A stretch of 64,000 bases of DNA from Rotaria sp. Silwood1. Lineage: Eukaryota > Rotifera > Eurotatoria > Philodinida > Philodinidae. How positions within the stretch are numbered: the first letter of the stretch is position 1; every line of letters starts with the position of its first letter. The notes under the pieces were generated by a model. It did not search any database and was not told the origin of the DNA. It saw only the letters and a list, made by a program, of their open reading frames with translations. The DNA is taken from the NCBI GenBank assembly GCA_905250075.1, contig CAJNOP010000001.1, positions 4,188,514 to 4,252,513 of the forward strand, written 5' to 3'. This document shows positions 1-10,000 of the stretch, in pieces. Position numbers and translations under genes: made by a program.

Positions 1-146
1 TATTCCAACAAAAATTTGAAGCATTCATTTCTTATCAACTATTTATTGAACATGTAACTTATCAACTGAAGTTCGATAAACAAGATCAAGTGAAAAAAAT
101 AACTGAAGCTAATGACATTCATCTCGATTTGTTATGGTGTCAATGA
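1..146 (+). CDS. Possible 3' exon of a gene entering from the left edge (partial)
   Basis: One forward frame is open from the left edge to a TGA at 144-146 and encodes about 47 residues rich in Gln, Lys, Phe and acidic residues, ending in DLLWCQ. The other two forward frames close early. An AT-rich sequence would rarely stay open this long in a given frame, but with six frames available chance is not excluded. I do not recognise a family. It could be the C-terminal exon of an upstream gene. Confidence 0.3.
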   Translation, partial: FQQKFEAFISYQLFIEHVTYQLKFDKQDQVKKITEANDIHLDLLWCQ

Positions 147-898
147 TAATTTTCTACATATAAATATTATTCATTCGATAGCAGACCTTTATTTTTCAAA
201 GAAATATTTTGTGTTTTTGACATGACTTTTTCATTGATAATGAATTATGAATGGTCGCTAGAAAGACAATTTGTAAACAAATATATGTCTACATCTGAGT
301 ATTTTCATTTCACATAAATTGATTTTAATACTTTTCTTGTTTCCGTTGATAACGAATATATCTAATGCACTAGAGTTGTTGCCTTGAACCATTTGCTTTC
401 TCTCATGGGAGATGGTCTTGAATGAAAAATAAATTTCAAATGAAAAAAATTTTGAAAATATGTTATCGTTTATATGAAGTATTGAAATTGATCACATTGT
501 TTTATTTTTTTGTTTTCTATCAGAAAATATAATGAAGCAACGACAATTTGAGTTTTTGTACTTCGAACTTTGCTGTAAAAGTATGAGAAATAATCGAAAA
601 AAATATTATTTTTATTTCAATAATTGCAAGACAATCCTCTTTATATTTTCTCGTTGTGATACACCTACGACAAATTGCTTATTCTCATAATTTTCACATC
701 TAATCTTAGCGATTTAATTTTTCATTAGTATATACGATATTAAATTTCGATGACATGTAGACAAAAACAATCGAATGATTCCATCATGATTCCTAGAACA
801 ATCAATATTAAAGTAGATTTATAAGATTTTCTATAAAAATCAATATCATTCTTTAGTATAAGTTTATATTCGAGCTGGTCTAACAGTAGACAGACATT
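147..898. other. Intergenic region upstream of the WxxW serine protease
   Basis: AT-rich sequence with no convincing exon on either strand. It should hold the promoter of the protease at 899. The stretch CTAACAGTAG lies about 20 nt before the ATG and could serve as a splice acceptor, but no other regulatory site can be supported. Confidence 0.5.
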
Positions 899-2163
899 AT
901 GATGCTAATATTGATTCACGTTCTAGCCTGTTTTTTATTCTTATCATCCAAAGCTTTTGATGGACAAGAACTTCCATCAAGTACAAGTGATGAATGTAAT
1001 TCTGAAATGGCATCATGGACTCCATGGTTCAACACACAAAATCCAAAAAAAACAAATGGTAATGATATTGAAGATATTTCAATAATTCGAAAATCATATG
1101 CAGAAGCAGCTCGATGTGATACAGTTTTAAATGTTGAATATTCTGTTTCGGGAAAATCAAATAATGATACATCATTTCATCAAACATTAATTAATAATAA
1201 TGGTGTTTTTTGTATGGCTTCCTCAACATCACCTTGTCCAGATTATAGTGTTCGTTTTTGTTGTCCACTTGAACGACAATATATATCACAACAATGTGGT
1301 CAAACATTTCGTCAACCTCATTTAAATTCTGCTCTTCGTATAGTCAATGGTTTTGAAGCAGTACCACATTCATTGCCATGGGCTGTTTCATTACAATATA
1401 AAGGTGTACATGACTGTGGTGGAGTAATTATTGATCAATGGCATATATTAACAGCTGCACATTGTTTGGATTATTCAAATGATCTAGGAAATTTCTATGC
1501 TCGTGTTGGTGCACATAATCGATTAACATCTGGACAACTTATACCTATCGCTGAATTAATTATACATCCAACTTATAATGAGCAACGTTCAACAGATGAT
1601 ATTGGAATTATAAGATTAGCTTCACCAATTACATTTTCACAAAATGTTCAACCAATTTGTCTTGTTGATAGTGTTAGAAAAACTATTTTTCATTTTTATT
1701 TTGAAATAATATGTTTTTTTTTTCTTATTGTAGATGCTTGAACCTCCACTTGATACAACTGTTTATGTTGCTGGTTGGGGTAATACTGTACATGAAGTGT
1801 GGGATAGTTCAAGTCCAGTTCTTCTTCAAGCACGACTTCGTGTTATTTCGGATTGTTCAATGTATTTTGCCTATGAACCTGAAAAACAAATTTGTACCGC
1901 TCATAATAGACCTGCTGATAACGATCATGGGTTAGTCCATCGTTATTTTTGCAATTACCATCATACATTAATTGTTGTTTAGATCATGTCAAGGTGATAG
2001 TGGCGGTGGTTTACTATATTTTAAAAATGGTCGTTGGTATGCTGCCGGTGTAGTTAGTTATGCTATTGGATGTGGTCGACAAGCTTTTCCAACAGTATTT
2101 AGTAAAACAGCAGCTTATATTGATTGGATTCGAACAATAATCAATCGTCCAATGTCAAATTAA
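899..2163 (+). CDS. Secreted S1 serine protease with N-terminal WxxW domain (3 exons)
   Basis: Exons 899-1672, 1734-1930 and 1983-2163 join in frame to 383 residues. The N-terminus (MMLILIHVLACFLFLSS) is a signal peptide. Residues about 35-145 match the WxxW (Mucin2_WxxW, CILP-type) domain: WTPWFN, NP, a D-x-E element, then spaced cysteines ending CPDYSVRFCC. The trypsin fold starts at RIVNGFEAVPHSLPW, an activation-site motif cleaved after Arg. The catalytic triad is complete: LTAAHC (His57), DDIGII (Asp102), CQGDSGGG (Ser195). With the inferred second splice, position 189 is Gly, 216 is Ala and 226 is Thr, so the pocket looks elastase-like, not trypsin-like. Gly replaces the usual Pro after GDSGG. 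A secreted, zymogen-activated protease is the safest call; its substrate is unknown. Confidence 0.88.
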
Positions 2164-2190
2164 ATTTTTGTTCTTCGAATACATTATTTA

Positions 2191-2196
2191 AATAAA
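2191..2196 (+). terminator. Poly(A) signal of the WxxW protease
   Basis: A canonical AATAAA lies 28 nt after the protease stop codon, in AT-rich sequence. The position fits a short 3' UTR. Confidence 0.55.
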
Positions 2197-3272
2197 AAGG
2201 AAATCATCAGTAAATGATAATGTATTGCTGATATTATTGACCATAATTCACTTTGATAGTATGATAGTAATATAATATGTGTTTTGATGGTTTAGAAAAA
2301 AAAATAGATGAGAGATCAAACTTTAAGCTGCACCATTTGTGAATCATATAAAAAAATTTGTTTTTACTAATCGATTTTTCAATAACCTTCTATGTGCGCT
2401 CATGTTTTTTATTCAATATTGAAGAATATTTGCTATTGGTCTCGATCCTTTGCGAGAAACTATTAGTTGCTAATTCTATTCCAACTAAATAAAGTTCACT
2501 TCTGTTTTCAGAAGTTTGTATAAATCATTATTGCCAATTAGGTCGAACATTGTATGCTATCCTGATGAGCTTAATACAATATTACCGGCACTCCATAAAT
2601 TCTCTTACGGTGGTATACGTTTAAAATAGCTCATTGAACAGCTCCATCAATCTTACTAGAGTCCAAAGGACCTGTATGTTTTATTATCTCTCATTAATAA
2701 AGAAATGATCACTCGCAGTATAATATTTCGTTGTACATCATAATTTTTATAAAACCTGCACCAACGATTAGATCACATCTCTTCTTGCATATGAAACATA
2801 TTTGATAATTTTCTTCTGACTGTTTTTATGATATAAGACGACGAAAATATTCAACACACGCATAAAATAATAAATTTTTCTGTTCAATAGAACGATCTAT
2901 TGAGGATAAGTATAATATCTATGTAGTTTAATCTGATAAGTATTAGCTCTTTGTCGTTTATTTTTGATGATCAACTTTAAATTTTACACATTGACATCCA
3001 AACACATACTCAAACCCCAGCTACACATAGGCATACTCACATCGGCACCTACACACTCATATATAAATCATCACTGAGGCTCACACCCGAACCACTATTC
3101 TCAACTACAGCGAAAGAAAAATGTCACTACGCTCATCCATACGCCATACTCACATCCATACCCTTCAATACCATAGGTTAGTCCCATGAGAGAGACCACA
3201 CTAACGAGATTCTTCGTCACTAGAAGTTAGATACTTTTTTGTTTGATTTATTTACGCACATATTACAAATAT
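2197..3272. other. Intergenic region, no gene seen
   Basis: No exon with a recognisable product was found. The left two thirds is ordinary AT-rich spacer. The right part holds a strand-skewed C- and A-rich patch listed separately at about 2990-3180. Confidence 0.5.
2990..3180. repeat. C/A-rich, G-poor skewed patch
   Basis: The plus strand carries many short CACA, ACTCACA and CATAC words (for example CCATACTCACATCCATACC) and very few G residues, in a region otherwise AT-rich. It resembles a decayed simple repeat. No perfect tandem unit is visible. Confidence 0.4.
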
Positions 3273-3758
3273 TTAAGAAATCACACAAGCTCTTGTTCGA
3301 CTTGGTTGTGGACGAAATCTTTGAGTTAATCGATTCATTGGATTGACGTAGTACTTTTGTAGCCACACTTGTTTGCAAGCAAGAATTCTGTTGACTCGAT
3401 GAGTGCGTCCTGCAATGATTAGTGATGAAACTACTACCAGTTGGTGATTCACTTGATTAATTTCATAAAACCGACCTTTCATGTCACGGCTGAAAGCGTC
3501 CCTTGGAAAAAATACTTTACCGATGAATAAATCTGGACTGAGAGTCAGAGCAAGAAGAAAGACAAGGCGATCTTCTTCATCAGATAATGATGCCCAGTTT
3601 GCATAGTTTGTATAACGACGAATGTGGTTTTCATTATAGTCGATGCAGTAACAGACACAATTTAGATAGTACATCATCCTTGCGATGTCATTGTCTGGTA
3701 TATTAGCGAATACTGTAGTGTTACGAATGTGAATTTTCTGTCCTTGAAAGTATGCCAT
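3273..3758 (-). CDS. Unknown intronless protein with C-terminal CaaX box (161 aa)
   Basis: A single open frame runs from an ATG to a TAA. I do not recognise the family. The protein begins MAYFQGQKIHIRN, has a hydrophobic helix-like stretch (DRLVFLLALTLSP) and ends in a basic run followed by RACVIS. The last four residues, CVIS, fit a CaaX prenylation box; Ser in the last place favours farnesylation. The basic Arg-rich segment just before it would help membrane binding, as in small GTPases, but no GTPase motifs (GxxxxGK, NKxD) are present. It has no intron, unlike most genes here. It could be a lineage-specific membrane-attached protein; a chance ORF is less likely because length, ATG and C-terminus fit together. 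Confidence 0.6.
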   Translation of the reverse strand: MAYFQGQKIHIRNTTVFANIPDNDIARMMYYLNCVCYCIDYNENHIRRYTNYANWASLSDEEDRLVFLLALTLSPDLFIGKVFFPRDAFSRDMKGRFYEINQVNHQLVVVSSLIIAGRTHRVNRILACKQVWLQKYYVNPMNRLTQRFRPQPSRTRACVIS

Positions 3759-6255
3759 TTCATTGGAATCAGTTTTGTGATAAAATATTTTTGACTCGCT
3801 ATTGTAATTTCAAATGTTACTGTCAGTATAATAACTTAATAATCAATATTCAATGCTGTTATCTTTATTGTATATGTTTATGTATTGATAAGTTTAGTTG
3901 AATAGTCAGTATACACAAATGAATATTATTCTGATGGCAAAATCTGAGTTTTATATACTTTTACAATCTTGCACTTCCTAGCTTTCTTTCATAATCGCAA
4001 TAGTTCGTATTTCAACTTCCGAGAATGGAGAGTCGAAAGTATTGTCCAAGAGAGACCTACCTCTTACTGATGCAAAGCTGTCCAACATGGCATATCTTTT
4101 TCTAATCATCATTCGATATTTACTTTTTTTTTCAAAAGATACGATAAAAGAACACAAAGGTTGTCGAAAGGTTAAGATAAGGAAATCGATCGTTTCTGTC
4201 AAGGTTCATGACTGGAAACTTTCACCCTCATCCATGTACACCCATATAATCGTTGGTCTTTGGGATTATTATCATGACTAAGCGTCATATTATTCTTCCT
4301 TGGTCTAATAGAAGCAACTTCTTGTGTTAGCCATGTTATTTCTTATTCGTTCTCTGTTATCATGACATGTCACTTAAGGAGAGAAAAGAGTAATTCTGTA
4401 CTTCGGAGGTATAGAACAACGAAGAAGTACAATAGTACACTTTTACTCTTTAGAAGATGAAATTGGCACATCGGTCGGTCCGATCTGGTCTGACCTATTG
4501 TCAACAGTACCGGCCGTCAAAAATTCATGCTGGTTTCATCTTTCTCTCGTTTTATCTATGATCCGATCACAAAATCAAGACATCGATGTGAAATACAGCC
4601 TACAAAAATCGACATGGTATGCCTCTAAAAATAAGTACAGTGCATCTCTTACAATATTTGATTGTGATCATAACTGCGTTCTTTTCTTTATAAGTGAATG
4701 TGACAAAAAAACGGATAATGCAGGTTCCTCGTGTCAACACTTCTTTTCATTTGCTTGTTTGCCTGAGTACCTTCAGCACAAGAAATTGAATTGAAAATGT
4801 GTGTCTACACCTTTTCCTTTGATCAGGTATGCAAACGGGAAAAAATCAGGTAGTTTATTTGGAGATCTTCCTCTCACAATATTTACTGAATGTTAGACGA
4901 ATGAGTTATCTGGCTGCTGACAATTACATGCGGAACTCAAGTCGATTGAAGGTTCTTACCATGATAGTGTGTATGTCTGGTGGGGGCAAAATAATGCATA
5001 TAAAATAACTTCGAATGATCGAGTTACAAAGTCATACTCTAAATATATCAGCTAGCTATCAAGAAACAGTTATTACATTGTATCTACACAAGTGTCTCAT
5101 GTCGTCTAATGTCAAGATAACGACGCAGTAATTTACAGAGTGAAAGTGGCAAAATAAAATGAAGAAATGCATAGAATAGCTACATAACAAAAATGTCTCT
5201 CAATTCAAGTGAAGATTTTATCAATACAAAGGGTGCCAACGATTTTATTGTCAAGATCGTATCAAACATTTTGGACAAGACCAGTGGTATTAAGATTTCA
5301 AATGTGATTTTTGACAATCAACACCTCATGATAAACTGAAGACCTGATCATGAAATTTCTCGCAACAACTAGATAAATATTGCATAGGTTTTTTCTTGAA
5401 AGCATTGAATTTCTACTTTCATAGGTATTCTCCAGTCTTTTCTGAAAGCTCATAAACAGCTAAATTGAGATAAAAAACGTACTGGCAATAAACAGACGGT
5501 AAAATGTAAAATAACACATGTGTATTCCATAGTAGCTTATTACAGTTTTAACTGAATGAAGCAATGTATGCAAATAGAGATACGAAGATTGTTATTTATT
5601 CATAAAAGGTCTATAAATGTTTTTTGATAGGTTTCATTTCTGATAATTCATTACAATAAGAGAAATACGATAATTTTATTGATAAAATCTGATCAAATTT
5701 AACCCTCTAAAGCTGTTTCATATATTGGAAACATTTTAAAAAACTATCTCTATGTGTATTCTTGAAGAGTATTTTGGTTAGGTATGCTTCTGCTATCAAC
5801 AGTTGGAAGTGATTTTAAGCCTCAAACAAAACTCAATTAAATATCAGATAATTTCTTCATAATACTTTAGAACAAAGAACACTAGCATCTTTGTCAAAAT
5901 TATACATCGATTATTAAACACTATTAATCGAATTTATTGTATTCTGAAAAAAAAAATGATTGTTGAAATTCATACATTCTCTTTATTATTACATCATTTT
6001 GAGACATGTCACAAAAAAAGTCATGATTTATAATGAACAATAAATCTAAAACTGTCATTTTAATTCATTCAACTACGATTATGATCATTAATAGTTCCAA
6101 GAGTTTTAAATCAGTTTTTGCATAAATATTCGAAATATCATTGCGCCAAGTTGAAATATTTGCAGATTATTTAACTGCATAGATAAACTTCTTGATATAA
6201 ATAAATATATTTGTATTTGTTTGAAAAAAGCATGAAAAACTAATAATTATCAAAA
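3759..6255. other. Intergenic region, about 2.5 kb, no supported gene
   Basis: Several short open frames occur, the longest about 98 codons at 4498-4794, but none shows a known domain, a clear exon structure or a good start. Base composition between about 3960 and 4800 is slightly richer in GC than the flanks. The part nearest 6255 is the 3' flank of the HINT3 gene. Confidence 0.45.
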
Positions 6256-6923
6256 TCACAAGTTAGAATTGGCTGAAGGTAAATTACGAAGAACATTGTT
6301 CAATGATTCATGCCAAGGGAAATTTTCTGCAAACATGAATCGACTCCACCAAGTTCGATAAGGTTTTTGAATTGCATGTAAATGAAGATGATCGATTGAA
6401 TTATAAGGTGGACGATGAAAACAAAAAATAAATGAAGGATCCACCGATGTTATCTCATCTTTGACAATCTCCGATGACGGCAACAATATTGGTAAATGTC
6501 CCCGATTAAATGCATAATGAGATGGCGGTGGTGCAAGAGGTAATAGTGGAGATTCAACAGATCCAATATATTGAGCATGTACACAAAGTTGTTCTTTTGC
6601 TACCTAAAAGAAAAGATTTCTTTTGAAGATTTTTAGAAAAATCTTATTATATTAACTTTTTTCATATGTTCAAGTAATGGTCGATGTTCTTCTGTAAGTG
6701 TATCAACAGTTTGAATATGTTTTAATGGTACTATTAATAAATGTAATCGCGCAGCTGGCCCTCTAGGTATAAAGACTGCGCATTGATCATCGCGATACCA
6801 TAATGGATTTGATGGTGATTCCCCTCGTACAATGCGACAAAAGAGACAATCAACTATTTCATTAGTTTTTTTTGAATAGATAACACCTTTTTTACTTCGG
6901 GTTTTAGCCTGTTCAGAACCCAT
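6256..6923 (-). CDS. HINT3: HIT-family nucleotide hydrolase, HINT3-like (2 exons)
   Basis: Exons 6923-6657 and 6603-6256 join in frame (phase 0) to 204 residues. The HIT fold opens with CLFCRIVRGE, continues with FIPRGPAARLHLLIVPLKHI and carries the histidine triad in SIDHLHLHAI, followed by the Trp-containing C-terminal extension seen in HINT3. The segment FCFHRPPYNSIDHLHLH is the hallmark of the HINT3 branch, whose members hydrolyse adenosine phosphoramidates. It lies 91 nt downstream of the ZW10 stop on the same strand. Upstream are a T-rich AAG acceptor-like site and an out-of-frame ATG (positions 6930-6928) that would make a five-codon uORF overlapping the true start. The start at 6923 gives a short basic N-terminus before the fold. 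Aprataxin-type HIT proteins are the alternative but lack this C-terminal pattern. Confidence 0.9.
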
Positions 6924-6930
6924 ATCTCAT

Positions 6931-6941
6931 CTTAAAAAGAG
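6931..6941 (-). promoter_or_regulatory. Acceptor-like site upstream of HINT3
   Basis: On the minus strand CTCTTTTTAAG ends 7 nt before the HINT3 ATG, inside the 91 nt gap after the ZW10 stop codon. It fits a 3' splice site for trans-splicing of a downstream cistron. Confidence 0.4.
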
Positions 6942-7014
6942 AAATTCTATGAAAATACAGGAAATAAGATCATTCTTCCCCAAGACAAACAAAAACAAAC
7001 AAAAAAGAAAAATT

Positions 7015-10000
7015 TTATTGAATTTTAGCAAGAGCCGCCGTTCGTCTTTCAGATGTTTGAAAAAGAGCTCGAATAAGCTGTTTAATTTCTAAAGCTGTAA
7101 ATTGACTAGCAAGTGGTCCTTGTCCATTAAACCATCGATCAACAATATTTTGTAAAGAGCTATTTAGAACAAGACATAATTCATTAAATCTTGTTAAGTT
7201 TGGTGCTAAACGAGCAAGAATATTTAAACCAGGACTAAGATCATCTTTAACGAGTATATTTTGTAAAAATGTTGACCATTGTGTAAAAACATCTACCATT
7301 ATTTGACATTCTTTTTCAGGAATATCTTCAAGTGATAAAGTTTCTTTGATAAGAATATGACTAACATGATCACATAGATATCCTAATTTATTTTAAAAGA
7401 AATGAAATAAAAATATGATTTGTTTTTCTTTTGGTTATTCTTACCAATAACTTTAAAATAAACTTGAGGTGAAAATACATTACGCCAATTATGTGAAAGA
7501 TTTTCCATATGCATTATGCATTGATTGATAGCTCGTTTTAATATATCTTGATTGTCGTCTTCGTCAACAATATTATGAAATGCTATTTAATACAGAAATA
7601 ATTAGAATAAAAAGAAAAAAAGAAACAAAATGAATATTTCAAACCTCCGATTTCTTTAATAAAAGATGTTAATATATCTCTTTGAATATCTAATTGAGAT
7701 TTAAGTAAATTAGCTGCTTGATTACGAAATATAGGAACATAATCAACAAATGTTATTGGTTGACCATCACCTGTTTTAGTTTTTAAATGATAATATTCTT
7801 CACCAAGAATAAGACATACATGTGCAACATACATATACGTATTAAAATGTAAAGCTAAAAAAAAGTGCAAATGTTCGAATACTTTGAAATAAATATTGAC
7901 ATCCATAGAACTAGATACTATTTTCAATTAAATTTTTAATAAAAGATAAATAAGTTTGATTATAATTCAAAATAAAATTGATTAAATCTGTTGTTTTGAT
8001 TAGAAAGAATTTTAAAAGCTGATTTGATACACAATTTCTTGCTTAGATGAATTTCAAGTCATTAACAACAATTAACGAAAAGATGATAAGAGTAAAATTC
8101 TGCGAGACAAACTTTTTCATGTCGGAAATTTCGTTTGTCTCATTGTCTGAAAGGAGGCTGGCTGTTCCAAGTGCAGTAACTGACTGCTTGGTTTGCGCTC
8201 ATTTAATTATCATGACAAATTTTTGTTCTTCTTCTTCGTGTCGACATATTAGCTACGACACAAGTCAGCTACTCATTCTTCACTACTAAGTGTTATTTTG
8301 ACACGAGAAAAAGTTTTGTTATGATCGTGAGAATCTGGTAATTTTGCATCTGAAATCTATTTTTCAAAAACTCGATTTTGTTTGAAGGGCTATAAAAATG
8401 TGGACAATGATAATTAACAACTGAAAGTTTTTTTAATAAGGTAATTATTAGTTCAGACTCATTATTTCTTCACTGACCAGCTGAGACAAAATAAATGAAC
8501 GCCACTGAAATTCATTATGATTTCTTCCGCGAAATTCTAATATTTAGCAATAGCAGATGTTGCATAGAATCACGTTCTGATACTTTTTGAAATTTTGTAG
8601 TTAGGCATCTTTTAGCTAGTTCTTTACCTGTTCTTTTTTCTGTTAGTTATTTGAGTATTAAAATATTTGTGAGAAATTAAAAAAATTATGTCTATAATAC
8701 ATTTTCATATGAGGATTAAAGGAATTTGTAACATTGATTTTTTTCTATATTCTTTCGAATCTCATTTATCCCGTCCTGAAAAACTCTGAGGACTGTTCGA
8801 CAGAACTCTAAATAAAAGACGATGATATCATCATATTTTCTAGAAAAAACTCAGTATTGAATCAATTTTGATTGTCATAAAAGTAATCATTTTATCCATT
8901 ATAATAAATAGAAAATCAAATTCATTGGATTAATCTTTACCGGTCAAATAAGGAAATTCTTGTGCTTTTCTTTCATGTAAATTTGCGTATATTACATGAA
9001 ACAATTCCATCATATTTCTTGCTGTTGCACAAAGATGTGCACCATAATTTTCTAATTGATCGGCTTCTTGTAAAACAGTTCGAATAAATTCCATATATTC
9101 ATAAACATGTTCCCTTGAAAAAAAACAACAAAAAAAAAAATTTCATTTTTCAAACAAGAAATGAAAGCTCCTGTTCTTACACAATAGTTGTACGTGGAAA
9201 TCGAAACATATTAGCATCTAATTCATCTAAACTAATAGTTGATGATAAAATATTTGATGAAGTTTCATTTTTATATTTTTCTTTATCTTGTTCATTTTGT
9301 TTAAATAATTGTTCATCATCACCAATTTCAATTGTTTTCAATGAAGTTGTAATAATTGCATTTGATTGAAGTAATTGTCGACTTTGAAATAAATATGTAC
9401 GACAACGACTTTTTATTATTGATTCATCGATGTTTCCAACAACAGAAGAAATGACACTTGAGATTTTATTAGCAGAAAAAAACTTTATTTCGATTAAATA
9501 TTTTTCGAAATCCGTGACAGTTTGTAATAATGAACGAAATATTTCGATGTATTGAAAATCATTTGGAATAATATTTAATAGACGTTCACGAATAAGCTCA
9601 ATAAAATCATTGGCGATAGTTGAAGAGTAAATGTTCATGATTGAAACTGATTCAACCGATCTATAGAATAAGAGAAGAATATTTAAAAATATTGAAAATA
9701 TTTTTTTTTTTTTAGAAGTCAGAAGCTTTATGCTGTTCTGTTTTCTTTTAGTTTTCTGAAATATAAATTTAGGATTTTTCAATAATCTTATGTTCATTTT
9801 CAGGAAAATTTTTTCATTATTGTTTATTTATTAAAGATAGCATGATTATCTGGGATCATTTCGAATTGAAGTTAATGCTATGCTAATAACATCAATCAAT
9901 TTCACTAAGTTATCGTTCATTTAGTAGGACTATAATATTATCCATTGAGTATAATGTGATAAACTAAAATAAATATAATTTTAATTAATTAGTGTTTTAT

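Noticed and set aside
2990..3180. C/A-rich patch considered as a telomeric relic
   Set aside because: No perfect CCCACA tandem is present; the motif is a loose CA and CATAC mixture, so only a skewed patch is reported.
4498..4794. Open frame of 98 codons on the plus strand between the CaaX gene and HINT3
   Set aside because: It begins with TTG, shows no known domain, and no splice-linked exons extend it. Composition alone is not enough to call a gene.
8047..8289. Plus-strand frame inside a ZW10 intron
   Set aside because: No domain and no acceptable context; probably chance within the 1.1 kb intron. The intron also holds a small hairpin (GAGACAAAC with GTTTGTCTC), too short to call an element.
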